A stretch of 64,000 bases of DNA from Paenibacillus senegalimassiliensis (GTDB lineage Bacteria > Bacillota > Bacilli > Paenibacillales > Paenibacillaceae), in the NCBI RefSeq assembly GCF_001486585.1, contig NZ_LN909037.1, forward strand, positions 1 to 64,000. The letters are read 5' to 3'. Position numbers and translations under genes: made by a program. Positions 38,276-49,245 of this stretch are shown here, piece after piece. Numbering within the stretch: position 1 is the first letter of the stretch; each line of letters begins with the position of its first letter. The notes below the pieces were generated by a model, which did not search any database, was not told the DNA's origin, and saw only the letters and a program-made list of their open reading frames with translations.

Positions 38276-40354
38276 ATGGCAAGAGAGTTCTCCTTGAAAA
38301 ATACACGTAATATCGGGATCATGGCGCATATTGACGCCGGTAAGACGACCACGACGGAACGTATCTTGTTCTACACAGGCCGTACGCACAAAATCGGTGA
38401 AGTTCACGAAGGTGCTGCGACAATGGACTGGATGGAACAAGAGCAAGAGCGCGGGATCACTATTACTTCCGCTGCGACAACCGCTTCATGGAAAGGTCAC
38501 CGCGTAAATATCATTGATACCCCGGGACACGTCGACTTCACCGTTGAAGTCGAACGTTCCCTTCGTGTATTGGACGGGGCTGTAGGCGTATTCAGTGCGA
38601 AAGAAGGCGTGGAGCCTCAGTCTGAAACCGTTTGGAGACAAGCGGACCGCTATGGCGTTCCTCGGATCGCTTATGTCAACAAAATGGATATCATCGGTGC
38701 CGACTACCTGAACGTTGTTAGTGATATGCGCGAACGTCTGCAAGCGAACGCAGTTGCAATCCAACTGCCGATCGGTGCGGAAAATGACTTTGTCGGTATT
38801 ATCGACATCGTTACTCAAAAGGCGTATATTTACAAAGACGATTTGGGTCAAGATATCGAAGAAACTGATATCCCTGCTGATTTGGCTGCAAAGGTTGAAG
38901 AGTTGCGCGCTGAATTGATTGAGAAGGTTGCTGAGCTGGACGAAGATTTGACGATGAAATACCTCGAAGGCGAGGAAATCACCGTTGATGAACTGAAAGC
39001 TGCACTTCGCAAAGGTGTTTGTGAAGTTAAAATCTTCCCAGTCGTTTGTGGCTCCTCTTATCGTAACAAAGGGATTCAGCTTGTGCTGGATGCCGTTATC
39101 GATTATTTGCCAGCTCCAATCGATGTAGCAAGCATTCAAGGTCACTTGGAAGACGGTACTGAAGTAGAACGTCATTCCTCGGACGAAGAACCGTTTGCTG
39201 CACTTGCCTTTAAAATCATGACCGACCCTTATGTTGGTAAATTGACGTTCTTCCGCGTATACTCCGGTATTTTGCAATCCGGTTCGTATGTGCTGAATGC
39301 AACGAAAGGCAAGCGCGAACGTATCGGCCGTATCCTGCAAATGCATGCCAACAGCCGCCAAGAAATCAGCGAAGTATATGCTGGTGACATTGCCGCTGCT
39401 GTAGGTTTGAAAGATACAGGTACAGGTGATACACTGTGTGATGAGAAGGCGCCGGTTATTCTTGAATCGATGAACTTCCCTGATCCGGTTATCGAAATTG
39501 CAGTTGAGCCTAAGACGAAAGCCGACCAAGATAAGATGGGCGTGGCTCTCGGTAAATTGACAGAAGAAGATCCTACGCTTCGTGCTCATACAGATGAAGA
39601 AACGGGACAAACGATCCTTGCTGGTATGGGTGAGCTTCACCTGGATATCATCATCGACCGGATGCGCCGCGAATTCAAAGTAGATACGAATGTAGGTAAA
39701 CCTCAAGTTGCTTACCGTGAAACGTTCAAAACTGCAGGTCGCGTTGAAGGTAAATTTGTTCGTCAGTCCGGTGGTCGTGGTCAATACGGTCACGTCTGGG
39801 TTGAATTCGAACCTCTGGAGCCAGGTACAGGCAATCAGTTCGAGAGCAAGGTTGTCGGCGGTTCCGTACCAAGAGAGTATATTGCTCCTGCACAACAAGG
39901 TATTGAAGAAGCTATGAAGAGCGGTGTTATCGCCGGATTCCCTCTGGTAGATGTCAAAGCTACTATCGTAGACGGTTCATACCATGATGTTGACTCCAGT
40001 GAAATGGCGTTTAAGATTGCTGGTTCCATGGCGCTTAAGGCAGCCAAGGAGAAATGTCAGCCAGCCCTTCTTGAGCCAATCATGAAGGTTGAAGTAACGG
40101 TTCCGGAAGAATACATGGGTGATGTAATGGGTATGCTGAACTCCCGTCGCGGTAGAATCGAAGGTATGGATTCCCGTGGGGGCGCGCAAATCATTCGTGC
40201 CAAGGTACCTCTTTCCGAAATGTTCGGTTACTCGACTACGCTTCGTTCCGGTACGCAAGGACGCGGTGTGTTCTCGATGGAACTTTCTCACTATGAAGAA
40301 GTTCCTAAGACAATCGCCGAAGAAATCGTATCCAAGAACAAAGGCGCAGAATAA
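38276..40354 (+). CDS. fusA: elongation factor G
   Basis: GTPase that moves tRNA and mRNA through the ribosome. Length is 692 residues. The G1 motif AHIDAGKT is at 17-24, followed by [13 protein letters not shown] and NKMD. Domains III-V follow with the typical GRGQYGHVW segment. ATG 38276 follows AAGGGAGA; the frame opens six codons earlier. It lies between rpsG and tuf. A long reverse-strand frame across it is a shadow. Confidence 0.98.
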   Translation: MAREFSLKNTRNIGIMAHIDAGKTTTTERILFYTGRTHKIGEVHEGAATMDWMEQEQERGITITSAATTASWKGHRVNIIDTPGHVDFTVEVERSLRVLDGAVGVFSAKEGVEPQSETVWRQADRYGVPRIAYVNKMDIIGADYLNVVSDMRERLQANAVAIQLPIGAENDFVGIIDIVTQKAYIYKDDLGQDIEETDIPADLAAKVEELRAELIEKVAELDEDLTMKYLEGEEITVDELKAALRKGVCEVKIFPVVCGSSYRNKGIQLVLDAVIDYLPAPIDVASIQGHLEDGTEVERHSSDEEPFAALAFKIMTDPYVGKLTFFRVYSGILQSGSYVLNATKGKRERIGRILQMHANSRQEISEVYAGDIAAAVGLKDTGTGDTLCDEKAPVILESMNFPDPVIEIAVEPKTKADQDKMGVALGKLTEEDPTLRAHTDEETGQTILAGMGELHLDIIIDRMRREFKVDTNVGKPQVAYRETFKTAGRVEGKFVRQSGGRGQYGHVWVEFEPLEPGTGNQFESKVVGGSVPREYIAPAQQGIEEAMKSGVIAGFPLVDVKATIVDGSYHDVDSSEMAFKIAGSMALKAAKEKCQPALLEPIMKVEVTVPEEYMGDVMGMLNSRRGRIEGMDSRGGAQIIRAKVPLSEMFGYSTTLRSGTQGRGVFSMELSHYEEVPKTIAEEIVSKNKGAE

Positions 40355-40370
40355 TTATTCGTTGTACTTG

Positions 40371-40399
40371 CTGATCGGAAGATCAACTCTTCCGGTTAG
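40371..40399. other. 12-bp hairpin in the fusA-tuf gap
   Basis: CTGATCGGAAGA pairs with TCTTCCGGTTAG (seven perfect inner pairs, then wobble and Watson-Crick pairs) around TCAAC. No T-run follows on the + strand. It may stabilise or process the polycistronic mRNA, or modulate tuf output. Confidence 0.6.
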
Positions 40400-40440
40400 T
40401 CAAACATAACAATCCATATTTTAAGGAGGAACTGTTTAAA

Positions 40441-41631
40441 ATGGCAAAGGCTAAATACGAACGTACAAAACCGCATGTTAACATCGGTACAATTGGTCAC
40501 GTCGACCATGGTAAAACAACTCTGACTGCAGCCATCACGACTGTATTGTCCACAACATATGGCGGTGCTGCTGTAGCATTCGACCAAATTGACAAAGCTC
40601 CAGAAGAACGCGAACGCGGGATCACAATCTCGACTTCCCACGTGGAATATGAAACTCCTAATCGTCACTATGCACACGTTGACTGCCCAGGGCACGCCGA
40701 CTATGTTAAAAACATGATCACTGGCGCAGCTCAAATGGACGGCGCAATCCTGGTTGTATCCGCAGCTGACGGCCCAATGCCGCAAACTCGCGAGCACATC
40801 CTGTTGTCCCGTAACGTAGGCGTACCTTACATCGTGGTATTCCTGAACAAATGCGACATGGTTGAAGACGAAGAGTTGTTGGAACTGGTTGAAATGGAAG
40901 TTCGCGACTTGCTGAACGAATATGAGTTCCCTGGCGATGACACTCCTGTTATCCGTGGTTCTGCTCGTGAAGCGTTGCAAAACCCTACTGGCGACTGGGC
41001 TAAGAAAATCGTTGAAATGTTCGAAGTTATCGACGAGTACATTCCTCTTCCAGAACGTCCAGTTGACAAACCATTCTTGATGCCTGTCGAGGACGTATTC
41101 TCGATCACAGGTCGTGGTACGGTTGCTACTGGCCGTGTTGAACGCGGTACAGTTAAAGTCGGCGACGAAATCGAAATCGTGGGTATCCAAGAAGAAACTA
41201 AGAAATCCGTTGTTACCGGCGTTGAAATGTTCCGTAAATTGCTCGATTCCGCTGAAGCGGGCGACAACATCGGCGCATTGCTCCGTGGTGTTGACCGTAA
41301 CCAAATCGAACGCGGTCAAGTATTGGCTAAACCAGCTTCCGTTAATCCGCACACTGAGTTTACAGCTCAAGTATACGTATTGACAAAAGAAGAAGGTGGA
41401 CGTCATAAACCTTTCTTCACAGGTTACCGCCCACAGTTTTACTTCCGTACAACGGACGTAACGGGTATCATCAACCTGCCAGAAGGTACTGAAATGGTTA
41501 TGCCTGGCGATAACATCGAAGTTACCGTACAACTGATCTCCCCAATCGCGATCGAAGAAGGAACTCGCTTCTCCATTCGTGAAGGTGGCCGTACAGTTGG
41601 ATCGGGCGCCGTTGTTACAATCAGCAAATAA
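40441..41631 (+). CDS. tuf: elongation factor Tu
   Basis: GTPase that delivers aminoacyl-tRNA. Length is 396 residues. GHVDHGKT is at 19-26, RGITI and [12 protein letters not shown] follow, and NKCD lies near 134. Codon use is strongly biased, as expected for a very abundant protein. AAGGAGG lies before the ATG. It is last in the str operon and ends at a strong terminator. The adjacent downstream genes are the reverse-strand transport island, not rpsJ. Confidence 0.98.
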   Translation: MAKAKYERTKPHVNIGTIGHVDHGKTTLTAAITTVLSTTYGGAAVAFDQIDKAPEERERGITISTSHVEYETPNRHYAHVDCPGHADYVKNMITGAAQMDGAILVVSAADGPMPQTREHILLSRNVGVPYIVVFLNKCDMVEDEELLELVEMEVRDLLNEYEFPGDDTPVIRGSAREALQNPTGDWAKKIVEMFEVIDEYIPLPERPVDKPFLMPVEDVFSITGRGTVATGRVERGTVKVGDEIEIVGIQEETKKSVVTGVEMFRKLLDSAEAGDNIGALLRGVDRNQIERGQVLAKPASVNPHTEFTAQVYVLTKEEGGRHKPFFTGYRPQFYFRTTDVTGIINLPEGTEMVMPGDNIEVTVQLISPIAIEEGTRFSIREGGRTVGSGAVVTISK

Positions 41632-41652
41632 TAAGGCCTTAACCGCCTGAAT

Positions 41653-41693
41653 TAGAACACCCTCCCTTGATTTCAAGGGAGGGTGTTCTTTTT
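41653..41693 (+). terminator. terminator of tuf
   Basis: GAACACCCTCCCTTGA pairs with TCAAGGGAGGGTGTTC (16 bp) and is followed by TTTTTG. It also faces the end of the reverse-strand binding-protein gene, though the A-run needed for good termination in that direction is weak. Confidence 0.93.
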
Positions 41694-41714
41694 GTACTGT
41701 ACTCACTACGGAAT

Positions 41715-43391
41715 TTATTTCAATATATCTTCCTGCAGCTTTTTCTGGTCATTGACAATACTGAAGATATCCACAGGCATTAGAATCGTATCCTTGTTCT
41801 CGGAATACCAAGTCTGATAGAACTCATCGATCTTCTTACCATTGTATTTGTCCCAAGTGGCTTGTGCGTCAGCCATGGCTTGCTCAACGGTATAGCTGGA
41901 GCCGCTCACCATTGCGCTTTTGAAGATGTTCGGAATTTCTGTGCCGGCATTTTGCAAATCTACTAGTAGTTCCTGAGGAACGCTTGGCAGATGCTCACTG
42001 TGAGTCAGGCCAGGCCAACTAGCTTGTTGATCAATCAAGTCATAGAAAATATCGAGGTTTGCTTTGAACATGTCTTTGGCTAGTTTCTCTTCTGGCTTCT
42101 CTACATTAAAGGTACCGGCAATGAAGAAGCATTTGCCACCTTCCGGAACGGAGAAGACCATATTGTAATCTTGCCCCAGATATCCGGTTTCCGTCTTGTT
42201 CTTCTCCGGATCAATGGCATTAGGGCAACCGCCAGCGCCATTATTCCAGTGTACACCTTCCAAACCGCTGGTTAAAGTTCTACCTGTGTCGGGTGTTGAT
42301 AGAAAATCAATGTATTCCATAATGGCTTTAGGGTCCTTGGCTGATCGGTTGACCACAGCCGTCATTTGCACCGGATTGTTAATCCAGTTAATATATTGTC
42401 CAAGCGGAGATTTAGGGTAAGCCAGGATAGCCAGCTCGGCACCGGGTACATTAGCCTTGAGCGTTGCGTAATCAGCAACCCATAGCCGGCTCCACAGACT
42501 GGTATTGGCCTGAGTGAAGTAGATACCGGTCTTGCCATTTAAGAAATCTTGCCTTGCTTTGGCCCCGTTATTGTCAGTAATAAAGTCCTTATCGATAATG
42601 CCCTCATCGAACAATTGCTTAACAAACTCCGTATGATATCTGTGATTATCCCATTGCCGAACAAGTTCACCATTCACATCTACATAAGAGTTGTTCAGGC
42701 TGCCACCGCCGAAGACGTCTGACAGGCCCGCTCCGATATTAAGGCCGTAAGTATCCTTCTTACCATTGCCATCGGGATCATTCTCGGCGAAGGCTTTGGC
42801 CACCTGATACAGTTCTTCTGTGGTTTGGGGAGCCGTCAAATTCAGCTTCTCCAGCCAATCCTGACGGATTACTGCAATGTTTTGCGGAATTGCTTCGTTA
42901 AGCTTTCCAAACTCGTACATTTTACCATCGGATTTAATGGACGCTTGCTTAAGAGCTGGATTCTCTTCAATCAGCTTTTTATAGACAGTGCTGTAATTAT
43001 TAATCATGTCATCGATAGGCATCAGCTGCTTTTGATCGTACAGCGGGTTCTTAATGCTTGGTTCGAACTCAAAAATCAAATCAGGAGCGCTGCCTGAGGC
43101 AAATAAAGTGTTCAGCTTTTGCTTGGATTCTGTTCGCGGTACCGCCACGAAAGTAACATTTGCCGGACCACTCTCATTAATCCACTTGGTCCAGCGATTT
43201 TTCTCCATAGTGCCTTCAGAAGCCGGAATCAGTCCGCGATCGTAAACCGTGGCGCTGAGAGAACCTTTCTTGGCTGAAGAGCTATTGGTGGTCTGATCTT
43301 CCTTACCGACGCAGGCTGTAGTAATGGCAAGGATAGCCAGCATGGCGCAGGTCAGTGCTATGGTGCGGTTATACACTTTTGATTGAAACAT
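41715..43391 (-). CDS. extracellular solute-binding lipoprotein (carbohydrate ABC importer)
   Basis: A 558-residue lipoprotein of the large LplA-like type. A lysine-poor signal peptide ends in TTAC with Cys27 as probable lipidated residue (the lipobox is a poor match), followed by a low-complexity linker and a periplasmic-binding fold. GGGGGAA precedes the ATG. It is third in the operon permease-permease-binding protein. The ligand is probably an oligosaccharide because such proteins pair with YesMN systems; the exact sugar cannot be read. Confidence 0.9.
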   Translation of the reverse strand: MFQSKVYNRTIALTCAMLAILAITTACVGKEDQTTNSSSAKKGSLSATVYDRGLIPASEGTMEKNRWTKWINESGPANVTFVAVPRTESKQKLNTLFASGSAPDLIFEFEPSIKNPLYDQKQLMPIDDMINNYSTVYKKLIEENPALKQASIKSDGKMYEFGKLNEAIPQNIAVIRQDWLEKLNLTAPQTTEELYQVAKAFAENDPDGNGKKDTYGLNIGAGLSDVFGGGSLNNSYVDVNGELVRQWDNHRYHTEFVKQLFDEGIIDKDFITDNNGAKARQDFLNGKTGIYFTQANTSLWSRLWVADYATLKANVPGAELAILAYPKSPLGQYINWINNPVQMTAVVNRSAKDPKAIMEYIDFLSTPDTGRTLTSGLEGVHWNNGAGGCPNAIDPEKNKTETGYLGQDYNMVFSVPEGGKCFFIAGTFNVEKPEEKLAKDMFKANLDIFYDLIDQQASWPGLTHSEHLPSVPQELLVDLQNAGTEIPNIFKSAMVSGSSYTVEQAMADAQATWDKYNGKKIDEFYQTWYSENKDTILMPVDIFSIVNDQKKLQEDILK

Positions 43392-43420
43392 CGTTATTCC
43401 CCCTCTATTTTGGAATGCAA

Positions 43421-44293
43421 CTACCCTTTCACAGAGCCTAACATAACGCCTTGCACAAAATATTTCTGCAGGAATGGATATACAATAACCATGGGGAGGA
43501 TCAATATGATGATCCCTGCCGATTTGATACCGTCCGGCACAAGCTGAATCGCCTGCACATCGTTGGCCAGCGCTTCGGTTAAGAGAGACTGGCTTTGAAT
43601 CATTTGCTGGATGAGGACCGTAATCGTATATTTGTCGGTGGAGTTAATGTAGATCAACACACTCATAAATGAGTTCCAGTAGCCTACACCATAGAATAAC
43701 AGCAAGGTGGCGATCACGGGCATGGATAATGGAAGAATGATCTTGCTCATCAGTTGCCACTCGTTACAGCCATCAATACGCGCAGCATCTTCCACCTCAG
43801 AAGAGATTCCCTCAAAGTAAGAGCGCATGATCAGCATATTGAAGGTGCTGATTACGCCTGGCAACCAGATAGCCCAGTATGTATCAATCAATCCGAGCGA
43901 TTTGACAACCAGGTAGGTAGGGATTAGGCCTCCACTAAATACCATTGTAAAGAGAATTAACAGGGTGAATACCCGTCTGCCGAAAAAATAACTTTTGGAT
44001 AAGGGGTAAGCAGCGCAAATGGTAAAAGCCATGGACAGGAGCACTCCGCCAATCGTCATTTGGAGACCGTTGCTTAAAGCGCTAAGAATCCGAGTCCCTT
44101 TAAATAAAGTCTCATAGCTTTGAAGGGTTATATCCAGGGGCCACAGAAGCACCTGACCGGATTCGACGGCTTGCTTGCCACTTAGGGAAATAGACAGGAT
44201 GTTGAGGACAGGAGCCAAGCAAGATAGCGCAATCAGGAACAGAATAAAGGAAATGATGATTCTTGAAATCTTGTCTCCGTAAGATTCGCTCAT
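43421..44293 (-). CDS. carbohydrate ABC transporter permease (LplC/CUT1 type)
   Basis: A 290-residue inner-membrane permease with six expected transmembrane segments and the ATPase-docking EAA loop EDAARIDGCNEWQLMSKIIL. ATG 44293 with GAGGTG upstream is chosen; the frame reaching 44338 would overlap the previous gene. It forms the translocation channel with the next gene. No ATPase is encoded here; a shared MsmX-like ATPase elsewhere is the likely energiser. Confidence 0.92.
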   Translation of the reverse strand: MSESYGDKISRIIISFILFLIALSCLAPVLNILSISLSGKQAVESGQVLLWPLDITLQSYETLFKGTRILSALSNGLQMTIGGVLLSMAFTICAAYPLSKSYFFGRRVFTLLILFTMVFSGGLIPTYLVVKSLGLIDTYWAIWLPGVISTFNMLIMRSYFEGISSEVEDAARIDGCNEWQLMSKIILPLSMPVIATLLLFYGVGYWNSFMSVLIYINSTDKYTITVLIQQMIQSQSLLTEALANDVQAIQLVPDGIKSAGIIILILPMVIVYPFLQKYFVQGVMLGSVKG

Positions 44294-44306
44294 TGTTGAA
44301 TTCACC

Positions 44307-45215
44307 TCAGAACAGATGGTTATCAAATTTTTTGGCAATCAGGTTAGCGCCCAGTATGAATATGAAGGCCACGACGGACTCGAAGAAGCCTAGTGCCGCC
44401 GTCAAGCTGAACTGTCCTCCCTGAATACCCATGGAGAAAATATAAGTGCTGATGACTTCGGAGATCTGGGATACCATGGCATTGCGCAAATTGTAAATCT
44501 GGTCGAACCCGACTTCCAGGATTCTGCCCATGGATAGAATCAGTACCAAAATAATGGTTCCTCGAATTCCGGGCAGGGTCACATGCCAGGTTTGCCGCCA
44601 CTTCGTTGCCCCATCGATGGAGGCAGCCTCATAAAGAGCGGGAGAGATTGCCGTCAGCGCAGCCAGATAGATAATGGTGCTGAACCCCATCTCCTTCCAG
44701 ATTCCAGCCCCAACGAAGATGGATACCCAAGAGAAATGTTTGTACAAGAACGGATACGGTTCTCCATAGTGCTGGGTAATCCATTGGTTGATGAACCCTG
44801 ATTCCAGGGAGAAGATGGTCACGACCATGCCGCCTACAATAACCCAGGAGAAGAAATGGGGCAGGTATACGAGCGTCTGGACCATCCGTTTGTACCACAT
44901 CTTTTTGACGCTGTTGAGCAGCAATGCCAGAATAATCGGAACGGGGAACCCGACGATCAAATTCAAGAAGCTAAGCCACAGCGTATTCCAGATAATCAAG
45001 ATCGTCTTATCGGTACTGAACAGCATCTGAAAGTTTTTCCATCCGACCCAGGGACTATGGAGGATGCCATCGAAGAAGTTATAGTTCTGGAAGGCAATGA
45101 CCAACCCACCTATTGGCAAATATCGAAAAATCAGATAATATGCAATTACTGGAGCGAACATGACGTAAAGCGGGATGTTCTTTCGGAATAAGGCCCCTTT
45201 AAAAACTCTTCTCAT
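44307..45215 (-). CDS. carbohydrate ABC transporter permease (LplB/CUT1 type)
   Basis: A 302-residue inner-membrane permease, first gene of the reverse-strand operon. The EAA loop EAASIDGATKWRQTWHVTLP and several transmembrane segments are visible; the N-terminal RYLPIGGLVIAFQNYNF is typical of the LplB group. AAGGAGGTG precedes the ATG. It faces the sensor gene across a 134-nt divergent intergenic region where the regulator probably acts; I could not define the promoter. Confidence 0.92.
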   Translation of the reverse strand: MRRVFKGALFRKNIPLYVMFAPVIAYYLIFRYLPIGGLVIAFQNYNFFDGILHSPWVGWKNFQMLFSTDKTILIIWNTLWLSFLNLIVGFPVPIILALLLNSVKKMWYKRMVQTLVYLPHFFSWVIVGGMVVTIFSLESGFINQWITQHYGEPYPFLYKHFSWVSIFVGAGIWKEMGFSTIIYLAALTAISPALYEAASIDGATKWRQTWHVTLPGIRGTIILVLILSMGRILEVGFDQIYNLRNAMVSQISEVISTYIFSMGIQGGQFSLTAALGFFESVVAFIFILGANLIAKKFDNHLF

Positions 45216-45349
45216 GTTAGAATTTCACCTCCTTCGTTTGTTGTTGCTTCTATGGTACCCTCTTTATTTGTCCATCTCTTTAAATATAATTGGCAGTATT
45301 TTTGCTTAAATTAGATAGTTTGCAGATGAAGTAGTCCAGGAGGTTCATA

Positions 45350-47110
45350 TTGTTGAAAACGTTTTCTCCAACTCGAAGCGTGATCGTCAAACTCATTATC
45401 AGCTTTTCTCTCATTGTGATTGTCACTTCTACGATCACCGGTTTGATCATTTATCGGTCCAATCAGACCTTGTTCCAGGAAGAGATCAAAGGTCAATTCT
45501 ACAAAACAAATGAACAAACGCTACAGAGAATCAACCAGAGCATTCACGAAGTGGAGCGGATAACCCAATCCATTGTTTTTCAGCCCACGGTCGTTGAAGT
45601 GTTAATGGGCACTACGGGGCCAAAGGATAAGATTCAAGGCTTGCAATCGCTGTATGAGGTTGTCTCCCAAGCCAAACTGGACGCCCCGGATATCCGGGCT
45701 ATGTTTATTTATAATCTGCTGGGTGATAGCTACTACAATGCCAATTACGGAGCAGTGTCTATGCTGGACCCTGAGGCTCGTCAGTTTATTGATCAAGAGC
45801 TAGAAGGTACTGGTGGGGCGTTGACTTGGTTCAGAATGAGGCTGGCCAGTACGGCGGATCCTGATGGATATCGTACCATGATCATCGCCGCACGATTGAT
45901 GAAGAGCACCTGGCAAGAGACTTACGGGACGCTAGTGTTGGTGCTGGACGAAGGTTTCTACTCGGAAGTGACAGCAGAGCTGGAAGGGGAGAATGGCAAG
46001 GTTTATTTGCTGGATCATAAAGACCGTCTATTGTTTACTGGACAGGGGCGATCCGATAAGGATACCGCTGAAATTCCATTGCAGTATAGTGATAAGGAGT
46101 CAATAATTCAGGCAACCGAAATGGGCAACTATTTATTCGTAAAAAAGCAGTCGACCTCAGGAAATTTCAAGTTGGTGAGCGGGTTGTCTCTGCGGGAGAT
46201 GGATAAGCGGAATAGCGATATTTTTAAAACGATTGCTCTATCCGGGCTCGTTAGCATCTTGCTCACCAGCTTGCTTCTGGCTATAGCCAGTTCCAGGTTG
46301 CTTCGCCCACTGAAGGAACTGGTATTCAGTATGAGAAGAATTCGTTACGGGCAGATGCATACGCGAATTGAGGTCCGTACGAAGGACGAACTTGCATTTC
46401 TGGGCGAGACATTTAACGATATGATCGATCATATTCATACCTTGATTAATGAAGTGCTGTTAAAGCAACTGCGTGAGAAAGAGGCGGAATTGAGGACCTT
46501 GCAAGCTCAGCTTAACCCGCATTTTTTGTATAATATCTTTAATGAGATCTACTGGAAGTTGTATTTACAAAATGTGAAGGATACCGCTAACATCATCAAG
46601 TCACTCTCCACGATTCTGCAGTATTCCTTAAAGCCTATTGAGATGCCCAGTACACTGCATGAGGAAATGGAGCAGATCAAAAATTATATTGCTATTCAAA
46701 TGGAATTGTTTCATCCGGAACTGGAGTTGAGCATTCAGGTGGATGAAGCGGTGGCTGCTTGTCCGATCCAACGATTGATTTTGCAGCCTACGATTGAGAA
46801 TGTATTTGTTCATGCCTTCGACCGTAAAACAACGCTGGATCAAAAAAAACTGAGTGTTCATGCTTATCTAGAGCAAGATGCACTAAGAATCGATATTGCC
46901 GATAATGGGAAAGGCATTGACCCGGCGACCCTGCAAAGGCTGCAAGCCACCGGGCATGACAATTTGAACGAGCACTTGGGTGTGCAAAATGTAAAGCGGA
47001 GAATACAGCTTGTTCATGGCGATCCCTATGGTCTTCAATTCGCCAGCCGCAGTGACAGTGGAACGATGATCAGTTATATCTTGCCTACAGGAGAGAAGGA
47101 GCAGATATGA
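45350..47110 (+). CDS. YesM-type sensor histidine kinase
   Basis: A membrane sensor of 586 residues. One transmembrane segment near 12-32, a large extracellular region to about 290, a second segment near 290-312, then HAMP. The LytS/YesM-type phosphorylation motif LNPHFLYN carries His391, followed by an ATPase domain with DNGKGIDP. Start is TTG 45350 or 45353, with AGGAGGTT upstream. It overlaps the regulator gene (ATGA at 47107). It probably detects a sugar and controls the divergent importer. Confidence 0.9.
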   Translation: MLKTFSPTRSVIVKLIISFSLIVIVTSTITGLIIYRSNQTLFQEEIKGQFYKTNEQTLQRINQSIHEVERITQSIVFQPTVVEVLMGTTGPKDKIQGLQSLYEVVSQAKLDAPDIRAMFIYNLLGDSYYNANYGAVSMLDPEARQFIDQELEGTGGALTWFRMRLASTADPDGYRTMIIAARLMKSTWQETYGTLVLVLDEGFYSEVTAELEGENGKVYLLDHKDRLLFTGQGRSDKDTAEIPLQYSDKESIIQATEMGNYLFVKKQSTSGNFKLVSGLSLREMDKRNSDIFKTIALSGLVSILLTSLLLAIASSRLLRPLKELVFSMRRIRYGQMHTRIEVRTKDELAFLGETFNDMIDHIHTLINEVLLKQLREKEAELRTLQAQLNPHFLYNIFNEIYWKLYLQNVKDTANIIKSLSTILQYSLKPIEMPSTLHEEMEQIKNYIAIQMELFHPELELSIQVDEAVAACPIQRLILQPTIENVFVHAFDRKTTLDQKKLSVHAYLEQDALRIDIADNGKGIDPATLQRLQATGHDNLNEHLGVQNVKRRIQLVHGDPYGLQFASRSDSGTMISYILPTGEKEQI

Positions 47111-48627
47111 GAAGAACGATATTGATCGTAGAGGACCAACCCAACTTTCGTGAAGGGCTAAAATTTTTCGTCAGACAGAAGTCAGTAGGCTGGCAGGTAA
47201 TCGGCGAAGCCGAAACCGGGGAGGAGGGCTGGCGCAAAATCGTTCAATTGCAGCCGGACCTGGTTCTGATGGATATACATATGCCTATTATGAACGGCAT
47301 TGAGCTGGCGCAGCGGATTCACGAGCATCGTGTGGATACCATGTTCGTGATGATTACCGGTTATCAGGATTTCCAATACGCTCAATCTGCTCTGCGCTTC
47401 GGGGCCATGGATTTCCTGCTCAAGCCATGTTCTGACGAAGATATCACTCGTATTCTCCGCATCGCAGCAGATAAGCTTGAGAGTAGATACACGGCGCAAA
47501 GAGCGGCGAGGGAACTGTTGCTGCGCTCTATTTTACTCAAAGTTCAAATGAACGAGGATATTTCGGGCCGGTACGAACGATTATTCGCAGGTAGGCAACT
47601 TTGGTTAATCGCTGTCCATGACTATTTCCCCGCAGGGAAACATTATCGGCAAGAAGATCTGTACCTTCTTCAATACGGTATTCTTAATATCATTCAAGAG
47701 CTTGCCTGCAAAGACGGGGCTCGAACAGAACTTATGGTGTTGACCGCAGATCGGTTTGTACTGTCTGCTGACGCAGATGAAGTCTTTGAAGTTTGGAGGA
47801 AACAGGCGGTTGAGGCGGCCCGTGATTATCTGGGCATTGAAATTGAATGTGCTTTTTTGGGAGCCTGCACAAACGTCTCTTCCTTGCTGGAAGCGTACGG
47901 GGCATACGGTGAGGAAGAAGTTAAGCATGTGGTCCCGGTGCCTTCCGCAGGAGAACTTACCAGTCATCAGGCAGCACAGGATATCAAAAATGAAATTATG
48001 GATTTAATTGTTGCGGGAGAACACGGTTGTCTGGACAGTTATTTTGCCGAAGTCCTTGGGCAACTGCCTCAGCATAATTTGGCGGAAAGTAAGATTGTAG
48101 CCGTTAATCAGGCTATGGCGCTGGATCAGGTTGCAGCTATTCTGACCTTGTCTCCACAGTCGGTCCAACCGGTGGTGGAGTTGCTTGATCATATTCGTGA
48201 CCTGTCTGATTCTCGCCAGATAGCTGAGTGGCTGCGCGGGGAATATGATGAATTCACTCTGCGACTCAAGCAGTGGAAGCAGCCGCTCAATCGTAATGCT
48301 AATCCGATGGAGTTAGCCTGCGAATATATCGGGCAGCACTATTTGGGCGAACTGTCGGTCAAGCAGGTAGCGGAGCACATCCACTTGAACCCCAGCTACT
48401 TCAGCACCTTGTTCAAGAAGGAAATGGGCGAGACCTTTACCGGGTATGTCAACAGACTGAAGCTGCAACGGGCACAGGTGTTGCTCAGAAACACGGACAT
48501 GAAGATGACCGAGATCTGCCAAACGGTGGGCTTTGAGGACTCGACCTACTTTTCCAGCGTATTCAAAAAGCACTTCCATATGTCTCCCAGTGAATTTCGC
48601 CAAAACAAACAGCCTAACGAGCCATGA
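47107..48627 (+). CDS. YesN-type AraC-family response regulator
   Basis: A 506-residue regulator. The receiver domain has Asp10, phospho-acceptor Asp56 and Lys107 (LLKPCSDE). A long linker leads to a C-terminal AraC/XylS domain (about 400-500), with NPSYFSTLFKKEMGETFTGY and the second helix-turn-helix GFEDSTYFSSVFKKHF. Its ATG overlaps the kinase stop codon. It is the probable activator of the divergent permease operon. No clear terminator was found in the 264 nt before rpsJ. Confidence 0.92.
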   Translation: MRRTILIVEDQPNFREGLKFFVRQKSVGWQVIGEAETGEEGWRKIVQLQPDLVLMDIHMPIMNGIELAQRIHEHRVDTMFVMITGYQDFQYAQSALRFGAMDFLLKPCSDEDITRILRIAADKLESRYTAQRAARELLLRSILLKVQMNEDISGRYERLFAGRQLWLIAVHDYFPAGKHYRQEDLYLLQYGILNIIQELACKDGARTELMVLTADRFVLSADADEVFEVWRKQAVEAARDYLGIEIECAFLGACTNVSSLLEAYGAYGEEEVKHVVPVPSAGELTSHQAAQDIKNEIMDLIVAGEHGCLDSYFAEVLGQLPQHNLAESKIVAVNQAMALDQVAAILTLSPQSVQPVVELLDHIRDLSDSRQIAEWLRGEYDEFTLRLKQWKQPLNRNANPMELACEYIGQHYLGELSVKQVAEHIHLNPSYFSTLFKKEMGETFTGYVNRLKLQRAQVLLRNTDMKMTEICQTVGFEDSTYFSSVFKKHFHMSPSEFRQNKQPNEP

Positions 48628-48725
48628 GAACGCGGTTTAGTAAGGTTATAATGACCCCGAGAAGATGATTTCCTTCTATAATATATATCGCTATAAATAG
48701 TGATGAATACTTTTATAATTTCTGC

Positions 48726-48754
48726 TTGCATTGCTCCTGTGTTTTCTATATAAT
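48726..48754 (+). promoter_or_regulatory. promoter of the S10 operon
   Basis: TTGCAT (48726-48731), a 17-nt spacer and a perfect TATAAT (48749-48754). The ~130-nt leader to rpsJ has an imperfect CTGAC...GTCAG stem (about 48798-48835). I could not assign a known leader class. Confidence 0.75.
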
Positions 48755-48759
48755 AATGA

Positions 48760-49200
<441 letters not shown>

Positions 49201-49245
49201 TACCTACTATTGTAAGGTAATCAGGAAAGGAAAAGAGGTGTCAAC

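Noticed and set aside
38486..39898. 470-codon open frame on the reverse strand across fusA
   Set aside because: It lies fully inside fusA, has no family resemblance and no separate ribosome site. Strong codon bias of highly expressed genes creates such shadows.
40396..41706. 436-codon reverse open frame across tuf
   Set aside because: Same codon-bias artefact; composition rich in Phe, Asn and Arg and no motif.
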